Assembly: GCA_944320725.1 (NCBI GenBank)
Contig: CALUIM010000019.1
Coordinates: forward strand, 1 to 56,224
DNA: 56,224 bases
Source of the DNA: an uncultured Coriobacteriaceae bacterium
Lineage (GTDB): Bacteria; Actinomycetota; Coriobacteriia; Coriobacteriales; Coriobacteriaceae
Reading direction: 5' to 3'
This document shows, piece after piece, positions 49,601-56,224 of this stretch. The position numbers and the translations under genes were made by a program. How positions within the stretch are numbered: position 1 is the first letter of the stretch; each line of letters starts with the position of its first letter. The notes under the pieces were generated by a model. The model saw only the letters and a list, made by a program, of their open reading frames with translations, did no database searches and was not told where the DNA came from.

Positions 49601-51298
49601 CAGGTAGAGCACGGTAGAGGTTACCATGCGCTCGCGCAGCGCATCGATGGGCGGGTTGGTGACCTGCGCAAAGAGCTGGTAGAAGTAATCAAAGAACGAA
49701 CGCGTCTTGGTGGAAAGGCAGGCAAGCGGCGCGTCGATGCCCATCGAGGCGAGTGGGGTTGTGCCGCGCGTCGCCATGGGCAAGAGCACCTCGTTGATAT
49801 CGTCCCAGTGAAGCCCGTAGCGCGCGGCAGCGTGTGCAGGCGGTATCTCGGCAACTTCCGCCGTGCCTTCATCTACTGGGGTATGCGACGGTGTTGCCTG
49901 CGCGGCCAGGCCATCAACGGTGATGGTCTCGTGCGCAATCCATGCCTCGAACGGCTTGAGGCGCGCGAGCTCGTCGCGCAGCTCATCGTTATAGCGAATG
50001 CGCCCTGCCGCTAGATCGACCTCGAGCATCTCGCCCGGTCCCAAACAGCCGCTCACCAGGATGTTCGCCGGATCGACCTCGATGGTGCCCACCTCGGAGG
50101 CAAGCAGGAAGCGGTTATCGCGGGTCACGTAGTAGCGCGCCGGCCTCAGCCCGTTGCGGTCGAGCGCGGCGCCCAGCGTGCGGCCATCGGTAAAGGCAAC
50201 GGCGGCCGGGCCGTCCCACGGCTCCATGAGCATCGACTGGTACGCGTCATAGGCACGGCGGGCCGGTGTGAGGGCGTCGTTGTTATCCCAGGGCTCGGGG
50301 ATGAGCATCGAGATGGCGCGCGCCAGCGGACGCCCGTTCATCACGAGGAACTCCAGCACGTTGTCGAGGATGGCGGAGTCGGACCCCTCGCGGTTGATGA
50401 TGGGCAGCACGCGCTCGAGGTCGTGGCCGAGCACGGGGGAGTAGAGGTTGGGCTCGCGGGCGCGAATCCAGTTGACGTTGCCCCTCAGCGTATTGATTTC
50501 GCCGTTGTGGATGATGTAGCGGTTGGGGTGTGCCCGCTCCCAGCTGGGGGTTGTGTTGGTGGAATAGCGCGAGTGCACAAGCGCCACCGCGGTTTTTACG
50601 GCGGCATCGTTGAGGTCGGTGTAGAAGCGGCGCATCTGCGTTGCCACCAGCATGCCCTTGTACACGATGGTCCGCGCGCTCATGCTGCAGATGTAGAAGA
50701 TCTTATCGGCAAGCGCATGCTCCGCATCGGCCTTGCGCTCGATGATGCGCCGGCACACATACAGCAGCCGCTCGAAGGCATCGCCCGCCTCCGTGTGCTC
50801 CGGCCTTCCTAAGAACACCTGCATGATGGTGGGCATGCAGGCGCGTGCCGTCGAGCCCAGATCGTGCGGGTCGGTGGGCACGTCGCGCCAGAACAGCACC
50901 GGCACGCCGGCCTCGGCGCAGCCGTCTTCAAAGACGCGCCGCGCGTCGCGCACGCCGTGCTCATCCTGCGGTAGAAAGAGCATGGCCACGCCGTAATCGC
51001 CCTCGCGCGGGAGCAGGCAGCCAAACCGCTGCGCCTCCTTGCGGAAGAAATGGTGCGGTATCTGGAAAAGGATGCCGGCGCCGTCGCCGGTGTTGCGTTC
51101 GAGTCCCGTTCCGCCGCGGTGCTCGAGGTTCACCAAGATGGAGAGCGCATTGTCGAGAATCTGATGGCTGCGGACGCCGTCAATGTCGGCAAGGGCGCCA
51201 ATGCCGCATGCATCGTGTTCGAACTCCGGGCGGTAGAGTGTCTCGGGCGCGGCACACGACGGGCCGCGGCTTGTTGGCTGATGTGATATGGCCTGCAT
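46607..51298 (-). CDS. gltB: Glutamate synthase, large subunit
   Basis: 1563 residues from ATG at 51298, chosen for TTGGAGG six bases upstream; the longer reading from 51436 has none. It makes two glutamates from glutamine and 2-oxoglutarate. A 30-residue propeptide precedes the nucleophile C31 (DACGIGALAD) of the glutaminase domain. Then come the central domain, the FMN synthase barrel (QIKMAQGAKPGEGGHLPG, STPGIGLISPPPHHDIYS), the [3Fe-4S] cysteines (CLMQRDCHQDTCPAG) and the C-terminal GXGXG beta helix. Divergent from glnN, giving a GS-GOGAT locus. Confidence 0.97.
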   Translation of the reverse strand: MQAISHQPTSRGPSCAAPETLYRPEFEHDACGIGALADIDGVRSHQILDNALSILVNLEHRGGTGLERNTGDGAGILFQIPHHFFRKEAQRFGCLLPREGDYGVAMLFLPQDEHGVRDARRVFEDGCAEAGVPVLFWRDVPTDPHDLGSTARACMPTIMQVFLGRPEHTEAGDAFERLLYVCRRIIERKADAEHALADKIFYICSMSARTIVYKGMLVATQMRRFYTDLNDAAVKTAVALVHSRYSTNTTPSWERAHPNRYIIHNGEINTLRGNVNWIRAREPNLYSPVLGHDLERVLPIINREGSDSAILDNVLEFLVMNGRPLARAISMLIPEPWDNNDALTPARRAYDAYQSMLMEPWDGPAAVAFTDGRTLGAALDRNGLRPARYYVTRDNRFLLASEVGTIEVDPANILVSGCLGPGEMLEVDLAAGRIRYNDELRDELARLKPFEAWIAHETITVDGLAAQATPSHTPVDEGTAEVAEIPPAHAAARYGLHWDDINEVLLPMATRGTTPLASMGIDAPLACLSTKTRSFFDYFYQLFAQVTNPPIDALRERMVTSTVLYLGNHANLLEDARSACRLIRLNTPVLTREQFEAISTIDRTGFKAERFCAVFERTGEGALERALEALTARVEHAVREGVNIIVLSDRAKINEVPIPSLLAVAAVHNHLIASGLRTFADIVVETGDALSAHDMAALVGYSASGIYPYMAHALIEDLAARGALTEQDGSPLMAAEGIARYHHALVAGMVSIMSKMGISTAQSYHSAQIFEAVGLSREVVERYFTGTVSRVGGLSVADIERELLERADAADGLARSSAPHELPSLGLTKWRPAGGEDHLIDPETIYLLQQAVRADSYDDFLAYSAHLRRPGRAVRLRDLIDFDEAGRTPIPLDEVESEESIVQRFNTGAMSFGSISREAHECMAIAMNRLHGRSNSGEGGEDPRRETPRANGDSANSAIKQVASGRFGVTSRYLASATEIQIKMAQGAKPGEGGHLPGGKVYPWVAEVRRSTPGIGLISPPPHHDIYSIEDLAELIYDVKCANPQARVSVKLVSETGVGTIATGVAKGAADKILISGHNGGSGAAPRDSIWHAGLPLELGLAETQQTLLQNGLRSRVVLEADGKLMDGTDVAVACLLGAEEFGFATCPLIAMGCLMQRDCHQDTCPAGIATQNCRLRGHSAGKPEHVERFMRFVARQLRPIMARLGFRSIPEMAGHPECLKQVPVPGNWKANLVDLTPLLAAGTCEFGAHIPGSDARHMLPEMRAHLDLDRTLDATLFIPLTERARTNLAPVHFAADVDNVDRCVGTMLGHAVTAAHPEGLPDNSIVIDCAGSAGQSFGAFLPRGITLNVRGDANDYVGKGLSGGVISVRPPKTATYKFDENVIVGNVAFFGATSGRGYVNGLAGQRFAVRNSGATLVVEGVGSCGCEYMTGGVVLVLGEVGANFAAGMTGGVAYVYDELGTLAKRCNTDTVELKQPTPEELTEIRHLIETHAEATSSPRGIKLLYRFDDIAHHFVKVVPEAYERVVALIEEGEAAGLAHERAVTRAFEIVTGKPLDSITGEA

Positions 51299-51700
51299 AG
51301 AGGGCCTCCAATCGGTATCCGCGCAGCGGGTAGCGAGGTGGCAGGGATAGATGCACGTATGGTATGAGCACATGTTTTCCGGTGGTTTGCAGACGTGTTT
51401 CTTTTGGGTTTCCATGTCGCGCAGGCGGTGCCGCACGCGTGCGAGCGCTCAAGGGCGCGTTGTGGCTCATCTGCAAGGATGGTGGCTCTAAGCTGGCATT
51501 TTGTCATCTGTTCCCAATGTTTTTTCTCGCCGCTGCATGAATCTTGACGGCATCGACGCGCGCATGAGGTACCCTCGAATATGTTTTTGGACCCGCAACG
51601 CAGCCGTAATGGCACGGCAATACTACGCGTCTAATCTGCATGGTGTTCGCAGGCCAGACGCGTATCGATGCGAGAGCGCGCCATACGAAGGGAGCAACCT
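51299..51700. other. Divergent control region between gltB and glnN
   Basis: 402 bases without a supported gene. TTGACG at 51544-51549 faces glnN, but the nearest -10-like hexamer (TACCCT) is 20 bases away, so this is weak. I see no GlnR- or AmtR-type palindrome, and no riboswitch I can name. AAGGGAG at 51688-51694 is the glnN ribosome site. Confidence 0.4.
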
Positions 51701-53791
51701 ATGGCCGATTTGACGGATCGCTTCGGAACGATGACGTTCTCGGAAGACGTCATGAAGCGTCGTCTTCCCAAAGACGTGTACAAGAAGCTCGCCGCCACCA
51801 TCGAGGAGGGCGAGCCGCTCGATCTTGATGTGGCGAACGCGGTAGCGCATGCCATGAAGGAGTGGGCGCTCGAGCACGGAGCCACGCATTACGCGCATTG
51901 GTTCCAGCCGCTCTCGGGCATCACGAGCGAGAAGCACGACAGCTTCCTCGAGCCCGTGGGCGATGGCACCGCGATCACGAAGTTCACCGGCAAGGCGCTC
52001 ATCCAGGGCGAGCCCGATGCATCGAGCTTCCCCAACGGCGGCCTGCGTGCCACCTTCGAGGCGCGCGGCTACACGGTATGGGATGCCACGAGCCCGGCGT
52101 TCATCAAAGACGAGGTGCTGTGCATTCCCACGGCATTCTGCTCGTACAACGGCGAGGCGCTCGACAAGAAAACGCCGCTGTTGCGCTCGATGAAGGTGCT
52201 CGACACGCAGGCCAAGCGCGTGCTGGCGCTGTTTGGCAAGCACCCCAAGCGCGTGGTGCCCAACGCCGGCTATGAGCAGGAGTACTTCCTCATCAAGAAA
52301 GATGCCTATCGCCGCCGCCGTGACTTGGTGATCTGCGGCCGCACGCTGTTTGGTGCGCCGCCCTGCAAGGGCCAGGAGCTCGAGGAGCACTACTTCGGCG
52401 CCATTCGCCCCTCGGTCTCGGGCTATATGAAAGACCTCGACGACGAGCTGTGGGCGCTGGGCATCCCCGCCAAGACCAAGCACAACGAGGTTGCGCCCTG
52501 CCAGCATGAGCTCGCGCCCGTGTATGCCGAGCTCAACGAGGCGACCGACAACAACATGCTCACCATGGAGAAGATGAAGCTCATCGCCTCCCGGCATGAT
52601 CTCACGTGTCTGCTCCACGAGAAGCCGTTCGAGGGCATCAACGGTTCAGGCAAGCACGACAACTGGTCGCTTTCCGCCGATGGCGAGAATCTGCTCGATC
52701 CGGGCGATACCCCGCTCGAGAACCTGCAGTTCGTGGTCTTTCTTACTGCGGTGATTGAGGCGGTCGACAAGTACCAGGAGCTCCTGCGCATGTCGGTTGC
52801 AAGCTGCGGCAACGACCATCGCCTCGGTGCCAACGAGGCGCCGCCGGCGATCATCTCCATCTTCTTGGGCGACCAGCTTACCGAGGTTGTGCAGAAGATC
52901 ATGGACGGCAAGGCCAGCGTGCACGCCACCCACGGCGTGCTCGATCTGGGTGCCGATGTGCTGCCCAACCTCGAGCAGGACAACACCGACCGCAACCGCA
53001 CCTCGCCGTTCGCCTTCACGGGCAACAAGTTCGAGTTCCGCGCCGTGGGCTCTGAGGCAAATCCGTCTGATTCGAGCCTGGTGCTCGACACCGCGGTTGC
53101 CGAGGCGCTCATGGAGTTCGCCGACGCGCTCGAGGGGACGCCGGAGGATGCGTTCGCCGACGCTGCGCTCGAGTACTGCAAAAAGACGCTCAATGAGCAT
53201 CGCCGCATCCTGTTCTCGGGCGACGGTTACTCTGATGAGTGGCAGGCCGAGGCAGAGCGCCGTGGGCTTGCGAACCTCCGCACCACGGCCGACGCGCTGC
53301 CCGCGATGGTGTCGCCCGAGAGCATCGCGCTTTGGGAGCGCATGGGCGTGCTTTCCGAGACCGAGGCGTTCAGCCGCTACGAGGTGAAGCTCGAGAAGTA
53401 CAACAAGCTCATGAACATCGAGGCAACAACGATGATCCGCGAGGCGCGTCGCACCTATCGCCCGCAGATCACGGCGTATGCCACCAAGGTTGCCAAGGGC
53501 CTCGAGATCATCCACGCCGCCGGTGCCGATGCCGCCATGCAGTGCGAGAAGAACACGCTCAACAAGCTGTGCGCAGGCATCACCGAGATCAACGACTCCA
53601 TCAAGGCGCTCGACGAGATCCATGTGAAGGCCGAGGCGCTGATTGATTCGCAGGAGCAGGCAACCTGCTACGCCCACGAGGTGGCTCCCGCAATGGAGCG
53701 CCTGCGCGCGGCGGTCGACGCGATGGAGGAGATCGTCGCGGCGGATTACTGGCCGGTTCCCACCTACGACGACATCCTGTTCTACGTGTAG
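51701..53791 (+). CDS. glnN: Type III glutamine synthetase
   Basis: 696 residues from ATG at 51701 (GAAGGGAG upstream). The size and the motif [20 protein letters not shown] identify the large type III family. Other features: [48 protein letters not shown] and [17 protein letters not shown] (ATP, metal and glutamate sites). It joins ammonium to glutamate with ATP, as a double-hexamer. With the divergent gltBD it gives the high-affinity ammonium route. No type I glnA is in the window. A strong terminator follows. Confidence 0.97.
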   Translation: MADLTDRFGTMTFSEDVMKRRLPKDVYKKLAATIEEGEPLDLDVANAVAHAMKEWALEHGATHYAHWFQPLSGITSEKHDSFLEPVGDGTAITKFTGKALIQGEPDASSFPNGGLRATFEARGYTVWDATSPAFIKDEVLCIPTAFCSYNGEALDKKTPLLRSMKVLDTQAKRVLALFGKHPKRVVPNAGYEQEYFLIKKDAYRRRRDLVICGRTLFGAPPCKGQELEEHYFGAIRPSVSGYMKDLDDELWALGIPAKTKHNEVAPCQHELAPVYAELNEATDNNMLTMEKMKLIASRHDLTCLLHEKPFEGINGSGKHDNWSLSADGENLLDPGDTPLENLQFVVFLTAVIEAVDKYQELLRMSVASCGNDHRLGANEAPPAIISIFLGDQLTEVVQKIMDGKASVHATHGVLDLGADVLPNLEQDNTDRNRTSPFAFTGNKFEFRAVGSEANPSDSSLVLDTAVAEALMEFADALEGTPEDAFADAALEYCKKTLNEHRRILFSGDGYSDEWQAEAERRGLANLRTTADALPAMVSPESIALWERMGVLSETEAFSRYEVKLEKYNKLMNIEATTMIREARRTYRPQITAYATKVAKGLEIIHAAGADAAMQCEKNTLNKLCAGITEINDSIKALDEIHVKAEALIDSQEQATCYAHEVAPAMERLRAAVDAMEEIVAADYWPVPTYDDILFYV

Positions 53792-53827
53792 GCGAGCCGC
53801 CAAAACAGCTGCATCCTTAGCGCAACG

Positions 53828-53855
53828 CGCCCGGGCAAGTTGCCCGGGCGTTTTT
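53828..53855 (+). terminator. Rho-independent terminator of glnN
   Basis: CGCCCGGGC pairs with GCCCGGGCG around AAGTT, followed by TTTTT. The minus-strand antitoxin gene ends within the T-run. Confidence 0.92.
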
Positions 53856-54028
53856 CACATCGACCGTGACTCGGAATTCCAGCGGCGCTTGGTTCTCTTC
53901 ATGAGGTCCTCGATGGAGATGTCGCCTCTGACGTATTCATCGGCGTCCTCGCGAAACTTCGCCGAAACGTATGCCCCCTCCATCTCTCCTGAGTGGATTG
54001 CCTCTTCAATGAGCCGTTTGCGATCCAT
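53855..54028 (-). CDS. VbhA-like Fic antitoxin (no toxin adjacent)
   Basis: 57 residues from ATG at 54028, with GCAGGAGGCCCC just upstream; the much longer open frame to 54403 is a shadow of the decayed gene on the other strand. SGEMEG (S13 to G18) fits the (S/T)xxxE(G/N) inhibitory motif by which class I antitoxins block the ATP site of Fic AMP-transferases. The following YVSAKFREDADEYVRGDIS, then IEDLMKRTKRRW, matches the VbhA fold. A TATATT about 35 bases upstream may be the -10 box. Such genes normally precede a fic gene. Here only the glnN terminator follows, so the toxin has been lost or lies elsewhere. Confidence 0.72.
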   Translation of the reverse strand: MDRKRLIEEAIHSGEMEGAYVSAKFREDADEYVRGDISIEDLMKRTKRRWNSESRSM

Positions 54029-54106
54029 GGGGCCTCCTGCGGTAGCCATCAGCAACAATATACCCTCAATGCGTAAAACGGTTGTCCGAGACCGGCCTTC
54101 CTCACG

Positions 54107-54406
54107 TTGACGAAGGGTGATGAGGCCATCGAGCGAGTCAAACACATTGGCTATCAGTTCTGTAGAAGAGCGACACGCTTCGCCGACGAGGAGAGGATCG
54201 ATTGCCTTCATTTCATCCTGAATGATAAGAAGGAGCTTGTGCACGGTAACCAGTTGTCCAAGATCGCCGAGCTCTCGCGCGACTATGGCGTCCAAGTGGT
54301 TATTTCTATGCTGCGAGACAAGCTGCCGCGAAGCATGGATTGCAGCGAGTACATCATCCTTTCGCTCTCGCAGGACGATAAGCTGTTTCGTATTGAGCGC
54401 CACTGA
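54107..54406 (+). pseudogene. Fragment of a larger gene, probably a decayed ATPase-like protein
   Basis: An open frame of 99 codons from a TTG, without a convincing ribosome site, reads like the C-terminal end of a bigger protein: FADEERIDCLHFILNDKK, HGNQLSKIAELSRDYGVQVV, ISMLRDKLP, YIILSLSQDDKLFRIERH. This resembles the last part of SMC/RecN-like ATPases, where an LSQDDKLFRI-type end follows the nucleotide domain, but I cannot name the family. The lower GC content and the neighbouring orphan antitoxin suggest a degraded acquired island. Confidence 0.4.
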
Positions 54407-54482
54407 GATGATTGTTCAGGCCGCCAGCCGCGAAGGGGAGGTGGCTGCCGTGGCCTAGAAGCCCAGCAGCCTTGCGTACTGT

Positions 54483-54629
54483 TTTTGCGGCTGTGCAATG
54501 GTTTGACTTCGATCTGCCGGATAGACCCCATTCCGTGCCCGAGAAGACGAAGGTAGATCACGCGGCATCCGCCGCATGGCTGCACCGCTACCCGGCATGG
54601 CAATCCTAAACCATTGCACAGCCGCAAAA
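54483..54629. mobile_element. MITE-like element with 22-bp perfect terminal inverted repeats
   Basis: The left arm TTTTGCGGCTGTGCAATGG plus TTT (54483-54504) is the exact reverse complement of 54608-54629. The 147-bp unit is flanked by TGT on both sides (54480-54482 and 54630-54632), as expected of a 3-bp target duplication. Inside, a further TGCCGG/CCGGCA pair (starting near 54515 and 54591) and a GCGG-CAT-CCGC hairpin make the whole a foldback structure. No transposase is encoded, so a full-length partner would be needed to move it. A structured RNA is the alternative. Confidence 0.55.
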
Positions 54630-55330
54630 TGTTCGGGAAGCTGCCTTTGATTGGGCTCAGGGTACATGACAGCTATGGAATGCGGCGCTGTGCGCCGGAT
54701 CTTGTGACGCCTACGCGCGCTGCATGCCGTCGATGCACGAGATTCTTGTACGCATGCCCTCCGAGTAGACGCGACTGACCTATTGATGGCCGCTCTGTAT
54801 GCCGCTGATTTTCCGGCAGGAAGGTGCTACCGACCGGTTATTTCACGTGAGCTCTGTCGGTATCGACCGAGCGAGAGAGTAGGTCTCTACTCTTACCTAC
54901 TCGGACGTACTCTTACCCGCTCTGCTCCGCAGGGCTCTAGGTTGTTGGCGGTCCTGCCGCAGCCACTTGTCAAACGTCGAAATGGAGATTCCAAGGCGTG
55001 AGACCGTCGTGTCCCGTCGGCGACTTCGCCGCACCCGCGTCTGGCGTGTAAGCATGGTTTCGAGGGCTCCTACGCCGATATTGCTGCATTAGTTATGAAG
55101 CGCATCAGGGAGCGAGAGCGCGCCGGCATCGCTCCGGATAGTCTATGCACGAGGGATTAATTGGACCCCTTCGCGGAAGGCTCCGCATTATGCGTGCGTG
55201 AGCCTTTGTCCAGTTGTCGTCTCTCGTCAGCAGGTATGTGCTGCGGATTCAACCTTTCGCTCAACTATGTGTGGTTTGCATTAGATGAGAGGGACCCCTT
55301 GTTTCGCAAAAATATGTCAGTGGGGGTATG

Positions 55331-55336
55331 TATAAT
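55331..55336 (+). promoter_or_regulatory. Putative -10 box of the polysaccharide operon
   Basis: Consensus TATAAT in an AT-rich stretch about 200 bases before the sugar transferase start. No good -35 hexamer at 16-18 bases. Confidence 0.45.
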
Positions 55337-55360
55337 GAACAAGACTTAAGAAAAAGTGAT

Positions 55361-55411
55361 AGGGCGCACATTTTTAGTAACTCGCGAAAGCGGGCGAAGG
55401 ATGTGTGCCCT
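55361..55411 (+). promoter_or_regulatory. Folded leader element with GNRA tetraloop
   Basis: AGGGCGCACA (55361-55370) pairs with TGTGTGCCCT (55402-55411) through 10 bp with one wobble. Inside lies CTCGC-GAAA-GCGGG, a 5-bp stem with a GNRA loop, flanked by A/T-rich internal loops. It sits 25 bases after the putative -10 box. The architecture suggests a regulatory RNA, but I cannot match it to a known riboswitch class. Confidence 0.4.
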
Positions 55412-55530
55412 GAGCGCTCGGCGCAGGAAGGGGGATTCCGTGATGAAGGTTGGCGTGTTTGCATGCGCTGCGTCTAAGCAGGGTCTCTCTTTGCGATGGG
55501 CTCAATAAAACGAGCTGGTCGGGTGCTGAG

Positions 55531-56224
55531 ATGACGAAGGCTACAACGACATCCCCACAAGCGGGGGGGGGCGCTCATGCGCTCGCTAAACCTGAGGCAA
55601 GGGATTGTGCATCGCAGGTGCATGGTGGCGCGGTGATGCGCGATAACACCCATTGTAGTGAGATGGACAGCGAGGACAGCTGGTTCGATACCGATATCAC
55701 CGATCCCGAGGCCATCGTGATGCTTCAAGACGCGAATTCCGGCATCAGGCCCGATCTCTCTCGTCACGGCTATCGCTTCGTCAAGCGCGCGTTCGACATC
55801 GTCGCGTCCGGCGCTGCGATTGCCGTGCTGCTCATCCCGGGCGCTGTGCTCTCTGCGGTCATTTGCGCTAAGTCTCCCGGAGCCGGCCCGCTCTACTCGC
55901 AGGCGCGCGTAGGCAGGCTGCGCAAAGACGGCACCTACCGCCTCTTCCGCATGTGGAAGTTTAGAAGCATGGTGCCGCACGCCGACAAGATGCTCGCCGA
56001 GCTTAAGGACAAGAACGAGGCGGATGGCCCCATGTTCAAGATCAAAGACGACCCGCGGATCATCTCCGGGGTTGGGGGCTTTATCCGCAAACATTCGATG
56101 GCTTCGGTAATAATAGGGACACCGGGCGACGGGGAGTCGACCAAATCCTTATCGCGTTCAGCAAATTCCTCACTTGACCTGCAATTATGCGAGTGTCGCC
56201 CGGGACTTTGCTCTACTTGCAATT
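55531..56224 (+). CDS. Polyprenyl-phosphate sugar-1-phosphate transferase (EpsL/WcaJ-like), interrupted and partial
   Basis: Open from ATG at 55531 to the window end (231 codons). The start is uncertain because its ribosome site is poor; an ATG near 55637 is an alternative. After a polar head comes the membrane re-entrant helix (YRFVKRAFDIVASGAAIAVLLIPG) and the catalytic core: GPLYSQARVG, YRLFRMWKFRSM, then ADGPMFKIKDDPRI and GFIRKHS. This family starts capsule or exopolysaccharide units on a lipid carrier. After S189 the expected DELPQ motif is replaced by unrelated sequence (ASVIIGTPGDGEST). A G9 tract lies at codons 11-14. Confidence 0.82.
   Translation, partial: MTKATTTSPQAGGGAHALAKPEARDCASQVHGGAVMRDNTHCSEMDSEDSWFDTDITDPEAIVMLQDANSGIRPDLSRHGYRFVKRAFDIVASGAAIAVLLIPGAVLSAVICAKSPGAGPLYSQARVGRLRKDGTYRLFRMWKFRSMVPHADKMLAELKDKNEADGPMFKIKDDPRIISGVGGFIRKHSMASVIIGTPGDGESTKSLSRSANSSLDLQLCECRPGLCSTCN
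55563..55571 (+). repeat. Homopolymeric G9 tract in the sugar transferase 5' end
   Basis: Nine G in a row, read in frame as part of Ala-Gly-Gly-Gly. It is the longest homopolymer I noticed in the window. A gain or loss of one G would shift the frame and end translation early. Confidence 0.9.
56101..56224. other. Probable insertion or rearrangement junction at the window end
   Basis: From about 56101 the sequence no longer encodes the sugar transferase family. It is less GC-rich (ATAATAGGG, AAATCCTTATC, CAATTATGC) and carries a 9-bp inverted repeat CCGGGCGAC (56122-56130) / GTCGCCCGG (56195-56203). It may be the end of an insertion sequence, an invertible segment or a contig-edge artefact. 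No transposase part is recognisable in 124 bases. Confidence 0.45.

Larger units (their letters stand above)
54630..55530. other. Noncoding stretch and leader upstream of the sugar transferase gene
   Basis: About 900 bases with no gene I can support. It holds a 10-base direct repeat TACTCTTACC (54888-54897 and 54908-54917), short coding-like scraps on both strands, a TATAAT at 55331, the folded leader at 55361-55411 and a short open frame at 55442-55507 with a strong AGGAAGGGGG ribosome site (21 residues, MKVGVFACAASKQ and on). The length and structure fit a polysaccharide-operon leader next to remnants of earlier insertions. Confidence 0.4.

Noticed and set aside
53855-54403. 182-codon minus-strand frame
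   Set aside because: Only its last 57 codons look like a real protein, starting at an ATG with a strong ribosome site; the rest lies antisense to the decayed gene.
54888-54917. TACTCTTACC direct repeat as a CRISPR or iteron array
   Set aside because: Only two copies, 20 bases apart, with no further units, cas genes or replication genes. No CRISPR array was seen anywhere in the window.
54901-55056. 51-codon minus-strand frame with a helix-turn-helix-like run (SRLGISISTFDKWLRQ)
   Set aside because: It resembles a transposase or regulator HTH scrap, but it is short, lacks a ribosome site and lies in a degraded region; too weak to annotate.
55361-55411. Cyclic di-GMP riboswitch in the polysaccharide leader
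   Set aside because: A GNRA-capped stem and a CGCACA stretch are present, but the second helix and the conserved core of the class I aptamer are not.

Overview
This GC-rich window looks like chromosome of a Coriobacteriia member, most likely Collinsella or a close relative. That assignment is inferred from gene content and codon use, not from a marker search: very GC-rich third positions, strong GGAGG ribosome sites, GTG starts, a type III glutamine synthetase beside GOGAT, a B12-dependent ribonucleotide reductase, GatCAB, and a large SARP/BTAD regulator. Almost every base up to about 53.8 kb is core housekeeping. The last 2.4 kb are accessory DNA with a remnant toxin-antitoxin locus, a MITE-like element and the start of a surface polysaccharide locus that breaks off at the window end.

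Layout. 0-2.5 kb: tail of an OmpR-type response regulator, an HtrA-type membrane protease, dCMP deaminase. 2.5-7 kb: an Rnf-like gene cluster rnfC-D-G-E-A plus a 57-residue membrane protein. It has its own promoter and terminator but no rnfB, and its RnfA and RnfE lack the four cysteines that hold the membrane [2Fe-2S] cluster in known Rnf and Nqr complexes. 7-9.4 kb: ligA. 9.5-12.2 kb: a SigI-type sigma factor, its RsgI-type anti-sigma factor, and a lipoprotein that repeats the RsgI extracytoplasmic domain and adds a PepSY-like domain. 12.3-16.6 kb: MarR regulator and a heterodimeric ABC exporter. 16.7-19.1 kb: moaA and a moaC-mobB fusion for molybdenum cofactor. 19.2-26.5 kb: Bax-inhibitor-1 protein, a degenerate M24 peptidase homologue, gatCAB with an AlbA/Schlafen-type gene. 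26.5-30.7 kb: tmRNA (minus strand), a patatin-like hydrolase, rplM-rpsI, a glucose-type EIIA and nagB. 31-38 kb: a 1018-residue P-loop/BTAD regulator, a YhbY-type RNA-binding protein, and nrdJ preceded by a tandem pair of NrdR-like boxes.

38-51 kb is mostly on the minus strand. metF, a stand-alone methionine synthase activation protein and metH are joined by two 4-base GTGA overlaps, followed by a UPF0210 gene, a methyltransferase and a small membrane protein. Upstream of these, gltB and gltD lie divergent from glnN, so ammonium assimilation (GS plus GOGAT) is one divergent locus. 53.8-56.2 kb holds a Fic-antitoxin-like gene with no toxin beside it, a decayed gene, a 147-bp element with 22-bp perfect inverted repeats, a long leader, and a polyprenyl-phosphate sugar transferase gene. 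That last gene carries a nine-G tract near its start and leaves its family consensus abruptly about 125 bases before the window ends.

Most notable: the cysteine-less, RnfB-less Rnf-like complex; the three-gene SigI module with a lipoprotein copy of the RsgI sensor domain; and the probable phase-variable polysaccharide locus.
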